The translations under genes and the position numbers were made by a program. Below the pieces are notes generated by a model. It was not told the origin of the DNA and searched no databases. It was given only the letters and a program-made list of their open reading frames with translations. Shown here piece after piece: positions 33,907 to 42,408 of a stretch of 64,000 nt of DNA. The DNA is from JAYVYM01 sp046593925 (GTDB lineage: Bacteria; Actinomycetota; Actinomycetes; Mycobacteriales; SCTD01): positions 1 to 64,000 of the forward strand of contig JBKJQN010000102.1 in assembly GCA_046593925.1 (NCBI GenBank). The letters run 5' to 3'. Numbering within the stretch: position 1 is the stretch's first letter; each line of letters starts with the position of its first letter.

Positions 33907-35016
33907 GTGCTGGTGTACCGCCGTGGCGACACCGGACCCGCCGTGGCCGAGATCCAGGCCACCCTGCGCCAGCTCGGCCTGCTCGAGGTTGACGAGGCCG
34001 GCTTCGGCTGCGCGACCGACCGGGCCGTGCGCGCCTTCCAGCAGCAGCGCGGCGTGAGCGTGGACGGCATGGTCGGCCTGGAGACCTACCGGGCCCTGGC
34101 GGCCGCCCGCTGGCGGCTCGGTGACCGACTGCTCTCACTGGCCAGCAACCCCTACGTCGGCGACGACGTTGCAGGGCTGCAGGAGCGCCTGCTGCAGCTC
34201 GGCTTCGATGCCGGGCGCGTCGACGGGGTTTTCGGAGTGCGTACGCAGACCGCCCTTCGCGGCTTCCAGCGCGAGTACGGCATGGTCGCCGACGGCGCAT
34301 GCGGCATGGCCACGCTGCGGGCGCTCAAGCAGCTCGGCCAGCTGGTGACCGGCGGCCGCCCGCACGCGCTGCGCGAGACCGAGCAGCTGCACCGCTCGGG
34401 TAGCTCACTCGCCGGCAAGACGATCGTCCTGGACCCCGGCCACGGCGGCGCCGAACGGGGAGCCACCGGCCACGGTCTGGAGGAGGCCGCGGTGGTCGAG
34501 GACCTCGCCGCGCGCATCGAGGGCCGGCTTACCGCGGTCGGCGTACGCGCGCTGCTGACCCGGCCGTCCTCAGCCTGCCCGACCGAGTCCGAGCGGGCCG
34601 CGTACGCCAACCGCTCGGGCGCCGACCTGGTCGTCTCGCTGCACGTCGACCGGGCCCCGAGCCCGCACCCGCACGGCGTCGCGACCTACCACTTCGGCAC
34701 TGGCAACGGCGTCGCGTCGACCGTCGGCGAGGAGCTTGCCTCCCTGGTGCTGCGCGAGATCACGGCCCGTACCGATCTGCTGGACTGCGGGGCGCACGGC
34801 AAGACCTGGGAGCTGCTGCGGCTGACCCGGATGCCCGCGCTGCGCCTGGAGCTGGGTCACCTCAGTCACCCCGGCGACGCCGCCCGGCTCGCCGACCCCG
34901 CCTTCCGCGACACCGTCGCCGAGGCGGTGCTGGTCGGCGTGCAGCGGCTGTACCTGCCCGCCGACCTCGACCCACCCACCGGCGCCCTGCGGATCCCCGA
35001 CCTGTCGATGCTGTAG
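33907..35016 (+). CDS. cwlM: CwlM-type N-acetylmuramoyl-L-alanine amidase
   Basis: The 369-residue product has two peptidoglycan-binding repeats (about 7-70 and 83-145, each with a GxxGxxT-like end) and an Amidase_3 domain with the zinc-binding start VLDPGHGG (His about 179), SLHVDRA and LELGHLSHPGD. There is no signal peptide or membrane segment. Mycobacterial CwlM is likewise cytoplasmic and controls MurA after phosphorylation by PknB, so a regulatory rather than hydrolytic role is likely. GTG start after GGAGG. Confidence 0.92.
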   Translation: MLVYRRGDTGPAVAEIQATLRQLGLLEVDEAGFGCATDRAVRAFQQQRGVSVDGMVGLETYRALAAARWRLGDRLLSLASNPYVGDDVAGLQERLLQLGFDAGRVDGVFGVRTQTALRGFQREYGMVADGACGMATLRALKQLGQLVTGGRPHALRETEQLHRSGSSLAGKTIVLDPGHGGAERGATGHGLEEAAVVEDLAARIEGRLTAVGVRALLTRPSSACPTESERAAYANRSGADLVVSLHVDRAPSPHPHGVATYHFGTGNGVASTVGEELASLVLREITARTDLLDCGAHGKTWELLRLTRMPALRLELGHLSHPGDAARLADPAFRDTVAEAVLVGVQRLYLPADLDPPTGALRIPDLSML

Positions 35017-35044
35017 GTCTCCGGTGCCGGGCTTCTCGCGCTAC

Positions 35045-35071
35045 GGGCGCCCGGGCGCCCGGGTCCGGACC
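35045..35071. repeat. Two adjacent palindromes between cwlM and the Nudix gene
   Basis: GGGCGCCCGGGCGCCC (35045-35060) is a perfect 16-bp palindrome; GGTCCGGACC (35062-35071) is a perfect 10-bp palindrome. They lie in the 135-bp gap after cwlM. They could terminate the cwlM transcript or bind a regulator. Confidence 0.55.
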
Positions 35072-35151
35072 ACTTGGACCGCCAGGACCGGGGTGGATCC
35101 GGCGGCCCCGCCGGCCGGCCGGCTCCTTAGTCGACCCACCAGGAGGTACCG

Positions 35152-35703
35152 GTGCTGACCGAGGCAGCCGCCAGCGAACTGGGTGGCCTGGACGACCCGC
35201 TGCTGCCCATCTGGCTGACCGCCCTCCGCCACCCCGACGCCCTGCGTCGCAGCCACCGGCCAGCCCACGTCACCGCATCGGCACTGGTGCTCGAACCGAC
35301 CGGCAGCGCCGTGCTGCTGGTGCTGCACGGCAAGGTCGGTCTGTGGCTCCAACCGGGCGGCCACGTCGAGGACGACGACCCGTCGCTGGCAGCCGCCGCG
35401 CTGCGTGAAGCCACCGAGGAGACCGGCGTCGCCGGCCTGGTGGTCGACCCGCGGCCGCTGCTGCTCGATCGGCACCCCGCGCCCTGCGGCGCCGAGCACC
35501 ACCTGGACGTGCAGTTCCTCGTACGCGCGCCCAGCCGCGCCGCCCCGGTCGTCAGCCAGGAGTCCCTGGACGTGCGCTGGTGGCCAGTCGACGCACTCCC
35601 GCGGCAACGCGTCGACCTCGCGCCGCTGGTCACCGCCGCCCTCGGCCGACCGGACCGAGGCCGAGCTGCCTGTCTCCCGACTCAGCCGCAGGAGGCGCGC
35701 TGA
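35152..35703 (+). CDS. Nudix hydrolase
   Basis: The 183-residue product has a Nudix box with one change: GGHVEDDDPSLAAAALREAT then EETGV, where the first conserved Glu position is Asp. The fold otherwise fits (strand before the box LQPGGHV; later DVQFLV and VRWWPVDALP). GTG 35152 has AGGAGG at 5 nt. The last 22 bp overlap the convergent gene at 35,682. Substrate unknown. Confidence 0.88.
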   Translation: MLTEAAASELGGLDDPLLPIWLTALRHPDALRRSHRPAHVTASALVLEPTGSAVLLVLHGKVGLWLQPGGHVEDDDPSLAAAALREATEETGVAGLVVDPRPLLLDRHPAPCGAEHHLDVQFLVRAPSRAAPVVSQESLDVRWWPVDALPRQRVDLAPLVTAALGRPDRGRAACLPTQPQEAR

Positions 35704-36647
35704 TCCTGCAGCGCCAGTTGCGCGGACGCATCCAGCTCCACTGGCACAGCGGCGCCGTCGATGACAGCCTCGAGCCCTCCGGCCGCTCCGGGGCCCGCCC
35801 CCTGCCCGGCGCAGGACGCGGGCACCTCGACCGCGAAGGAGGTGACGCTGTCGATCCCCGGTACCCCCGCGAAGACCGGCAGGGCCTGCTCGGGAACGAC
35901 CACCGGACGACCCGCGAACAGCACCCGCTCAACCCGGTGCACCCGCCCCGCCGCGCGGGTCCGCACACCCAGCATCAGCCGTACGACACCCGGCGGACGT
36001 ACCCCCAGACTCAGCAGACCGGTAACCACCAGTGGACGGCACGCACGCTCCGCCGCTACCCGAGCCGGACCGACCGGCAGCTCAGCACGCAGCTCAAGCG
36101 GCGCCGCACCAGCCACGAAACGGACGAGCACGGACCCCTCCAGAGGCGCGAGCGGACCCTCCGGACCGCACTGCGCCCGCAGGTCGCCGACGACGTGGCC
36201 GCTGCCGGTGCCCAGCAGCGCCTCGCCGGCCTCCGTACCCGTCCCGCCGTCCGCCCCGGGCGCGGCGCCCCGCAGGCGCAGCGGGGCCCCCTCCTGCGCG
36301 CCGGTCATCAGCAGCTGCGCGTCGACGAGACGGGCCGGCGGGCCGGCGTTCACGACCTCGACGTCCAGGTGCAGACCGTCGTCGAGCGAGACCGCACCGA
36401 TCGTCGCCCGGACGGTCGTGCGCTGGGTCGTTGCGAGGTCGCGCCGCTCGCCGACGAGGGACGCCACGACGACCACGACCAGCAGCAGCACGGCGCCGGC
36501 CAGCAGCGGCGACCGCACCGGCCCGGCGTCGTTCCGCCCGAGCGGCGGCCCCCACTGCGGCGGCCCGACCCCGACGAGGCGCACCTGTGGGCGTGGCGGC
36601 TGCGAGGCCACCCGCTCCGCGATGACCTGGTAGGCCGGGGTGCGCAC
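35682..36647 (-). CDS. Hypothetical membrane-anchored protein
   Basis: The 321-residue product has one hydrophobic segment near residues 49-66 (LLAGAVLLLVVVVVASLVG), with a cytoplasmic N-terminus of about 45 residues and a large outer domain rich in Ala, Val and Gly with predicted beta strands. No family recognised. It starts 4 bp after the GNAT stop on the same strand and overlaps the convergent Nudix gene by 22 bp. Third-position GC is as high as in its neighbours, which supports it being real. Confidence 0.75.
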   Translation of the reverse strand: MRTPAYQVIAERVASQPPRPQVRLVGVGPPQWGPPLGRNDAGPVRSPLLAGAVLLLVVVVVASLVGERRDLATTQRTTVRATIGAVSLDDGLHLDVEVVNAGPPARLVDAQLLMTGAQEGAPLRLRGAAPGADGGTGTEAGEALLGTGSGHVVGDLRAQCGPEGPLAPLEGSVLVRFVAGAAPLELRAELPVGPARVAAERACRPLVVTGLLSLGVRPPGVVRLMLGVRTRAAGRVHRVERVLFAGRPVVVPEQALPVFAGVPGIDSVTSFAVEVPASCAGQGAGPGAAGGLEAVIDGAAVPVELDASAQLALQDQRASCG

Positions 36648-36651
36648 GGTC

Positions 36652-37269
36652 TCACACCGGGCGTAGCTGCGGATCCGGCGACATCGAGCCCAGCAACCGC
36701 TCGAGCGCGACCTCGACGTCCTCGCGCCAGGACACGGCCGTCTTCAGCTCCAGGCGCAGCCGTGGCCACCGGTGATGCGCGCGGACGGTCTTGAAACCGA
36801 CCGAGCGAAGGTGCTCGGCGGGCAGCACGCAGGCGGCGGACTCCCAGCGCTCATCGCCGAACGCCTCGATCGCGCGCACGCCACGGCGGGTCAGGTCCTT
36901 CGCCACGCCCTGCAGCAGCATCCGGCCCAGCCCCCCGCCCTGGAAGTCCGGGAGCACGTGCCCGGTCATCAAAAGCACCGCGTCAGGGCTGACCGGAGAG
37001 GTCGGGAAGGCGACCGCCCGTGGGACGTACGCCGGCGGTGCGTACAGCACGTACCCGGCCGGCACCCCGTCGACATACATAATCTTGCCGCAGGACCCCC
37101 ACTCCAGCAGGGTTGCCGAGACCCACGACTCCTTCTCGAACCGGGTGTCGCCGGCCTCCAGCGCGCGGTCCATCGCGACCGGGTCGAGCTCCCAGAACAC
37201 GCACGCCCGACAGCGCGACGGCAGGTCGTCAAGGTTGTCGAGCGTGACGTTGACGGCGCGCCGGCTCAC
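36652..37269 (-). CDS. GNAT-family N-acetyltransferase
   Basis: The 205-residue product has a GNAT core: VLPDFQGGGLGRMLLQGVAK is the acetyl-CoA pyrophosphate-binding loop (Q/RxxGxG/A). A metal-like CRACVFWE segment lies near the N-terminus. A homologue (Rv3916c-like) lies between cwlM and parB in mycobacteria. GTG 37269 overlaps the stop of the small membrane gene upstream. Substrate unknown. Confidence 0.88.
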   Translation of the reverse strand: MSRRAVNVTLDNLDDLPSRCRACVFWELDPVAMDRALEAGDTRFEKESWVSATLLEWGSCGKIMYVDGVPAGYVLYAPPAYVPRAVAFPTSPVSPDAVLLMTGHVLPDFQGGGLGRMLLQGVAKDLTRRGVRAIEAFGDERWESAACVLPAEHLRSVGFKTVRAHHRWPRLRLELKTAVSWREDVEVALERLLGSMSPDPQLRPV

Positions 37270-37424
37270 GGCGCACCCCTCGGGCGTACGACGGCTGCCG
37301 TCACCGAAGTCGTCGGCGCGCGCAGCAGACCGGCCACCCAGCCGCCCAGCACGCCGGCCAGCACACCGAGCCCGCCGACGGCAGCCGTACGACGCCACGG
37401 GTGGGCAGGACGGGTGGCTCGCAC
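37266..37424 (-). CDS. Small membrane protein, 52 residues
   Basis: The start is GTG 37424, chosen because TACCCT lies 6 nt upstream, the leaderless pattern. The product MRATRPAHPWRRTAAVGGLG... has one hydrophobic segment (about 15-33) and a short outer tail. Its TGA overlaps the GTG of the GNAT gene, so the two are likely co-expressed. No known family. Confidence 0.6.
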   Translation of the reverse strand: MRATRPAHPWRRTAAVGGLGVLAGVLGGWVAGLLRAPTTSVTAAVVRPRGAP

Positions 37425-37430
37425 CACCGC

Positions 37431-37436
37431 AGGGTA
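37431..37436 (-). promoter_or_regulatory. -10 element of the small membrane gene/GNAT operon (leaderless)
   Basis: On the minus strand TACCCT is followed after 6 nt by the GTG at 37424. Confidence 0.45.
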
Positions 37437-37473
37437 GGCCGCAGCGCCACACGGTGGAAAGTGTCCGCGCCGG

Positions 37474-37479
37474 TAGCCT
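37474..37479 (+). promoter_or_regulatory. -10 element of the aminotransferase gene (leaderless)
   Basis: TAGCCT is followed after 6 nt by ATG 37486. Confidence 0.5.
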
Positions 37480-37485
37480 GCAGGT

Positions 37486-38802
37486 ATGGCAGCGGGATCG
37501 ACGACGGACACCGGGTCGGCAGGGGTCACCCTCGACGCGTTCACCAGCCGCTACGCCGCCCGTACCGCTGGGATGACCGCCTCGGAGATCCGTGCGTTGT
37601 TCGCCGTGGCGAGCCGCCCCGAGGTCGTCTCGCTCGCCGGCGGCATGCCGTTCACCGCTGCGCTTCCGCTCGATGTCGTTGGCAAGCTGCTCAGCGACCT
37701 GCTCGCCACCCGCGGCGCCGCGGCGCTGCAGTACAGCTCCGGGCAGGGCGACCCGCTTCTGCGCGAGCTGATCTGCGAGGTGATGGCGCTGGAGGGCGTC
37801 CACGCCAGCCCCGACGACGTGGTCGTCACGGTCGGCAGCCAGCAGGCCCTGGACCTGGTGACCCGGATCTTCATCGACCCGGGGGACATCGTGCTGGCCG
37901 AGGCGCCGAGCTACGTCGGCGCACTCGGCACCTTCGCCAGCTACCAGGCCGAGGTGCGGCACGTCCCGATGGACGCGGACGGCCTGCAGCCCGAGGCGCT
38001 GCGCGCGGCCATCACGGCGGCCGGCGGTCGGGCGAAGTTCCTGTACACGATCCCCAACTTTCACAACCCGGCCGGCACCTCCCTGTCTGAGCCGCGGCGT
38101 GACGAAATCCTGGCGATCTGCCAGCAGGCCGGCCTGCTGGTGCTCGAGGACAACCCGTACGGGCTGCTGGGCTTCGACGGTCCGCCGGTCCGGGCGATCC
38201 GGGCCCGCGGCGGTGTCGACGACGTCGTCTACCTCGGCTCGTTCAGCAAGACGTTCGCGCCCGGTCTACGGGTCGGCTGGGTGCTCGCGCCGCACGCCGT
38301 ACGCGAGAAGCTGGTGCTGGCCAGCGAGGCGTCGGTGCTCTGCCCGCCCGCGCTCAACCAGATGGCGGTCGTGGAGTACCTGTCCACCCAGGACTGGCAG
38401 GGCCAGGTCGGGGTCTTCCGGCAGATCTACCGGGAGCGGCGCGACGCGATGCTCGACGCGCTCACCCAGCTGATGCCGCGGGGCACGACCTGGACGCACC
38501 CGACCGGCGGCTTCTACGTCTGGACGACGTTGCCGACGGGCCTGGACGCGAAGGTGATGCAGCCTCGCGCGATCACGGCGCGGGTCGCGTACGTACCCGG
38601 GATCGGCTTCTACGCCGACGGCCAGGGCGCTCGCGAGCTGAGGCTGTCCTACTGCTTCCCCGAGCCCGACCGCATCCGCGAGGGCGTGCGGCGCCTCGCC
38701 GGCGTGGTCGAGGCCGAGCTGGAGCTGCTCGAGACCTTCGGCCCGACCGCGGTGCACCGGGCGCCGGCCGGCGTGCAGACCCCCGCGCCGGACATGGCGT
38801 GA
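37486..38802 (+). CDS. PLP-dependent class I/II aminotransferase
   Basis: The 438-residue protein is of the Aro8/LysN-like group: it has FNP-type segments (PNFHNPAGTSLS), the PLP-lysine block YLGSFSKTFAPGLRVGW, and a late RLSYCF-like motif (LRLSYCFPE). There is no N-terminal HTH domain, unlike MocR. The stop overlaps the GTG of the Ddl-type gene (GTGA), so the pair is co-translated. This suggests it makes or uses an amino acid for that ligase. The substrate is unknown. Confidence 0.88.
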   Translation: MAAGSTTDTGSAGVTLDAFTSRYAARTAGMTASEIRALFAVASRPEVVSLAGGMPFTAALPLDVVGKLLSDLLATRGAAALQYSSGQGDPLLRELICEVMALEGVHASPDDVVVTVGSQQALDLVTRIFIDPGDIVLAEAPSYVGALGTFASYQAEVRHVPMDADGLQPEALRAAITAAGGRAKFLYTIPNFHNPAGTSLSEPRRDEILAICQQAGLLVLEDNPYGLLGFDGPPVRAIRARGGVDDVVYLGSFSKTFAPGLRVGWVLAPHAVREKLVLASEASVLCPPALNQMAVVEYLSTQDWQGQVGVFRQIYRERRDAMLDALTQLMPRGTTWTHPTGGFYVWTTLPTGLDAKVMQPRAITARVAYVPGIGFYADGQGARELRLSYCFPEPDRIREGVRRLAGVVEAELELLETFGPTAVHRAPAGVQTPAPDMA

Positions 38803-39728
38803 GGGCGCTGGTCCTGGCGGGCGGGCTGTCGCACGAGCGGGACGTCTCGCTGCGGTCCGGGCGCCGGATCGGCGACGCGCTACGGGGCGCCGGGGTGGCT
38901 TCCGACGTCCGGGACGCGGACGCCTCGCTGCTCAGCACTCTGCCGGGGTACGACGTCGTGCTGGTCGCGCTGCATGGCGGCTCCGGCGAGGACGGCTCGG
39001 TACGCGAGGTGCTCGAGCTGGCCCGGGTCCCCTACGTCGGCGCGACGCCGGGGGGCTGCCGGCTGGCGTGGGACAAGCCCAACGCCAAGTCGATCGCCCG
39101 TCGGGCCGGGGTGGCCACACCGCACGCGGTGGTGCTGCCGCACGCCACCTTCCAGGAGCTCGGCGCAGTTGCGCTGCTGCAGTGCGTCGTCGACCACCTC
39201 GGGATGCCGCTGATGGTCAAGCCGGCCCGCGGCGGCTCGGCGCTCGGGGCGACGGCGGTCCACGAGCCGGACTGCCTGCCCGCGGCGATGGTTGCCTGCT
39301 ACGGATACGGCGAAGCGGCCCTGGTCGAGCAGTTCGTCGTCGGTACCGAGGTGGCCGTGACGGTCGTCGAGACCGGTGGCGAGGCGCGGGCGCTGCCCGC
39401 GGTCGAGGTGCGCCCGCTTTCGGGGGTGTATGACTATGCGGCGCGCTACACGGCCGGTCAGACGGAGTACTTCGCGCCCGCCCGCCTCGAGGCCGACGTC
39501 GCCCGGGCCGTGGCGGCGGCCGCCGTTGCCGTGCACCGCGCGCTGGGCCTGCGCGACCTGTCCCGCATCGACCTGGTCGTCTCCGCCGACGGGGTGCCGC
39601 ACTTCCTGGAGGCCAACACCGCACCGGGGATGACCGAGACCTCGCTGCTGCCGATGGCGGTGCAGGCCGCCGGCCTGTCGGTCGGCGAGCTGCTGCACGA
39701 GCTGGCTGCGCAGGCCGTCGCGCGCTAG
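38799..39728 (+). CDS. D-alanine-D-alanine ligase family ATP-grasp enzyme
   Basis: The 309-residue product has LAGGLSHERDVSLRSG at the start (the SxExxVSxxSG-like motif of Ddl), HGGSGEDGSVREVLEL, the ATP-binding MVKPARGGSALGA and the metal site HFLEANTAPGMTETSLLP. These match Ddl ligases, but MVKPARGG-S-ALG differs from the usual GSSxG loop. It overlaps the aminotransferase gene upstream. A housekeeping ddl is normally elsewhere, so this may join other amino acids. Length is at the short end of the family. Confidence 0.85.
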   Translation: MRALVLAGGLSHERDVSLRSGRRIGDALRGAGVASDVRDADASLLSTLPGYDVVLVALHGGSGEDGSVREVLELARVPYVGATPGGCRLAWDKPNAKSIARRAGVATPHAVVLPHATFQELGAVALLQCVVDHLGMPLMVKPARGGSALGATAVHEPDCLPAAMVACYGYGEAALVEQFVVGTEVAVTVVETGGEARALPAVEVRPLSGVYDYAARYTAGQTEYFAPARLEADVARAVAAAAVAVHRALGLRDLSRIDLVVSADGVPHFLEANTAPGMTETSLLPMAVQAAGLSVGELLHELAAQAVAR

Positions 39729-39740
39729 GCAGGCGTCTGG

Positions 39741-40658
39741 TCAGGCCGGCGGGGCGTCCAGCATCGCGACGATCCGGTCGAGATCGTCGCGCGAGCCGAA
39801 CTCGATGGTGACCTTGCCTTTGGCCCGGCCCATGTCCACCTTGACGCGGGTCTCGAACCGGTCGGACAGCCGGTCGGCGAGCTCCACCAGGGCGGGCTGC
39901 ACGGCGCGCCTGCCGCGTCGTACCGGGGCGTCCGGGGCGTCACCCGGGGACTGGGTCAGCGCGACCGCCTCCTCCACGGCCCGCACGCTCATCCCCTCCG
40001 CGACGACCCGGGTCGCCATGGCCTCCTGCGCCGCGGCGCCCGGCAGCCCCAGGATCGCGCGGGCGTGGCCGGCCGACAGCACCCCGGCAGCGACGCGGCG
40101 CTGCACCGCCCCCGGCAGCTGCAGCAGCCGGATCGTGTTGGTGATCTGCGGCCGGGACCGACCGATCCGGCTCGCCAGCTGCTCGTGCGTGGCACCGAAC
40201 TCGTGCAGCAGCTGCTGGTAGGCCGCGGCCTCTTCCAGCGGGTTCAGCTGCTCGCGGTGCAGGTTCTCCAGCAGTGCGTCGCGCAGCATGTCGTCGTCGC
40301 TGGTGTCCCGCACGATGGCGGCGACGGTGCTGCGGCCGGCCTCCCGGGAGGCCCGCCAGCGCCGCTCACCCATCACCAGCTCATAGCGTGCGGTGCCGTC
40401 GACCGCCGCGGAGATCTCCCGTACGACCACCGGCTGGAGCAGGCCGACCTCGCGGATGCTCGTGACGAGCTCGGCGAGCGCCTCCTCGTCGAAGTGCTGC
40501 CGAGGCTGGAGCGGGTTGGGGGTGATCGCATCGAGCGGCAGCTCGGCGAACCTCGCGGCGGCGACCTGGGCGGCCACCACCGGCCCGGGCACCCCGACCG
40601 GAGCGGCCGCTATCAGCGCGCCCAGCCCCCGCCCGAGACCTCCCCGCGGTGTGCTCAC
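39741..40658 (-). CDS. parB: Chromosome-partitioning protein ParB
   Basis: ParB is a CTPase clamp that loads at parS and spreads on DNA near the origin. The 305-residue product has the N-terminal GRGLGALI motif that stimulates ParA, the ParB/Srx domain with VVVREI...YELVMGERRWRA, a HTH region (about 150-200) and a C-terminal dimerisation domain. The GTG overlaps the stop of parA and follows GGAGGAGG. It ends 12 bp from the convergent Ddl-type gene. Confidence 0.96.
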   Translation of the reverse strand: MSTPRGGLGRGLGALIAAAPVGVPGPVVAAQVAAARFAELPLDAITPNPLQPRQHFDEEALAELVTSIREVGLLQPVVVREISAAVDGTARYELVMGERRWRASREAGRSTVAAIVRDTSDDDMLRDALLENLHREQLNPLEEAAAYQQLLHEFGATHEQLASRIGRSRPQITNTIRLLQLPGAVQRRVAAGVLSAGHARAILGLPGAAAQEAMATRVVAEGMSVRAVEEAVALTQSPGDAPDAPVRRGRRAVQPALVELADRLSDRFETRVKVDMGRAKGKVTIEFGSRDDLDRIVAMLDAPPA

Positions 40659-41722
40659 TGCGCCTCCTCCGGCCGAGCCCCGCGCTCAGCGATCTGCTGT
40701 GCCGCCTCGACGTACGCCCGGGCTCCCCGCGAGCCCGGGTCGTACGCCACCACGCTCTTGCCGTAGCTCGGCGCCTCGCTGACCCGCACGCTGCGCGGAA
40801 TCACGGTGTCGAGGACGACATCACCGAAGTGCTTGCGCACCTCCGCGGCAACCTGGTCGGCCAGCCTGGTGCGAGCGTCGTGCATGGTGAGCAGGATGGT
40901 CGACAGCGACAGGCCGGGATTGAGGTGCATCTTGACCATCTCGATGGTGCTGAGAAGCTGCCGGACGCCCTCCAGCGCGTAGTACTCGCATTGGATCGGG
41001 ATCAGCAGCTCGCGGGCGGCGACCATCGCGTTCAAGGTCAGCAGCCCCAGACTCGGCGGGCAGTCGATCAGCACGTACTCCAGGTCAGCGCCGGGCCCGG
41101 CGGTGTACGCCTCGAGCGCGCGCTGCAGCCGCCACTCGCGGGCGACGGCCGGTACCAGCTCGATCTCCGCGCCGGCGAGGTCGATCGTGGCCGGGACGCA
41201 CCAGCAGCCGTCCACGCCGCCGGCGGGCTGTACGACATCGGCGAGGGCGGTGCCTTCGATGAGGACGTCGTAGACGTTCGGTACGCCGCTGTGGTGCTCG
41301 ACGCCCAGGCCTGTGCTGGCGTTGCCCTGCGGGTCCAGGTCCACGACGAGCACCTTCGCGCCGTGCAGCGCGAGCGCGACCGCCAGGTTCACGGTGCTCG
41401 TGGTCTTGCCGACCCCACCCTTCTGGTTCGCCACACCCAGCGTCCGGCGGGCTCGCGGCCGCGGGAACGGCAGCCGCTCCCGGGTCCGTGAGCGGACCGC
41501 CGCCGCAGCCGCCGCGGCGATCGGCGTACCGACGTCGGACCCGCTGTCGGGCAGCACCTGGTCATCGACCATCAGACCCCGGATGCACCGGCCGGCCTCG
41601 TCCTGGACCGACGGCGCCGACGGCGGCGACGGCGCCGGGTCCGCCCGCAGTGGCCAGCCCAGGCCACTGCGGCCGTCCGGGGTGGCCGTCGGGTGTGGCT
41701 GCGGCCAGCCGAGCCCGCTCAC
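40655..41722 (-). CDS. parA: Chromosome-partitioning ATPase ParA
   Basis: The 355-residue Walker-type ATPase has a deviant Walker A KGGVGKTTSTVNLA (about 101-114), VDLDPQGNASTG, and DCPPSLG for the Walker B region. The first ~95 residues are an unconserved extension rich in Ala and Pro, so a shorter form from the ATG at residue 51 is possible. I kept the GTG overlapping the rsmG stop. Together with parB it forms the segregation pair next to the origin. Confidence 0.95.
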   Translation of the reverse strand: MSGLGWPQPHPTATPDGRSGLGWPLRADPAPSPPSAPSVQDEAGRCIRGLMVDDQVLPDSGSDVGTPIAAAAAAAVRSRTRERLPFPRPRARRTLGVANQKGGVGKTTSTVNLAVALALHGAKVLVVDLDPQGNASTGLGVEHHSGVPNVYDVLIEGTALADVVQPAGGVDGCWCVPATIDLAGAEIELVPAVAREWRLQRALEAYTAGPGADLEYVLIDCPPSLGLLTLNAMVAARELLIPIQCEYYALEGVRQLLSTIEMVKMHLNPGLSLSTILLTMHDARTRLADQVAAEVRKHFGDVVLDTVIPRSVRVSEAPSYGKSVVAYDPGSRGARAYVEAAQQIAERGARPEEAQ

Positions 41723-42408
41723 CTGCGCGCCCTCGGGCCGCCGGGCCGCGGAGCCGGCGGGCCGGCGTCGGTGCGCTCGACGACGACGACTCGCGCCAGC
41801 GTCGAGAGCTCCGCGCAGCCGACCTGCTCGACCCGGGCCCGGGTCCCGCCGAGCCGGCGCAGCGCGGCACTACCGGCCGCCAGCTCGCTGCTGGCGCGTT
41901 CCCCCTTAAGGGCCAGCAGCCGACCGCCCGGGTGCAGCAGCGGCAGCGCCCATGCAGCCAGGCGGTCCAGCGGCGCCACCGCGCGGGCGGTGACGACATC
42001 CACCGAGGTCGTGCCGGCCAGGTCCTCGGCACGGGCCCGTCGCACCTCGACGTTGGGTAGGCCGAGCGCCTCGACGACCTCGGACAGGAAGGCCGACCTG
42101 CGCATCAGCGGCTCCACGAGGAGCACCTGCACCGCAGGCCGCTGGGCGGCCAGCACGATCCCCGGCAGGCCGGCACCCGAGCCGAGGTCGACCACGACGT
42201 CGCCGTCGACAATCAGGTCGGCCAGCCCGGCGCAGTTCAGCAGATGCCGCTCCCAGAGCCGGAGTGCCTCGCGTGGCCCGAGCAGCCCGCGCTCGATGCC
42301 TGGCCCCGCGAGCAGCGCTGCGTAGGCCTGCAGGGTCGGCAGCCGGGCACCGAAGACCTCGCCCGCGATCGGAGGTACCGGCGGCAGGCCGTCGAGCAGG
42401 TCGGTCAC
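41719..42408 (-). CDS. rsmG: 16S rRNA (guanine-N7)-methyltransferase RsmG
   Basis: RsmG (GidB) methylates G527 of 16S rRNA. The 229-residue product has the SAM-binding DLGSGAGLPGIVLA motif and the following VEPLMRRSAFLSEV block. The C-terminal ~15 residues are Pro/Arg rich. Loss of the gene confers low-level streptomycin resistance in other bacteria. It lies between jag and parA in the usual order, with GTGA overlaps. Confidence 0.96.
   Translation of the reverse strand: MTDLLDGLPPVPPIAGEVFGARLPTLQAYAALLAGPGIERGLLGPREALRLWERHLLNCAGLADLIVDGDVVVDLGSGAGLPGIVLAAQRPAVQVLLVEPLMRRSAFLSEVVEALGLPNVEVRRARAEDLAGTTSVDVVTARAVAPLDRLAAWALPLLHPGGRLLALKGERASSELAAGSAALRRLGGTRARVEQVGCAELSTLARVVVVERTDAGPPAPRPGGPRARR

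Noticed and set aside
39725..39943. Short minus-strand ORF at the parB 3' end in another frame
   Set aside because: Overlaps parB entirely and lacks independent support.
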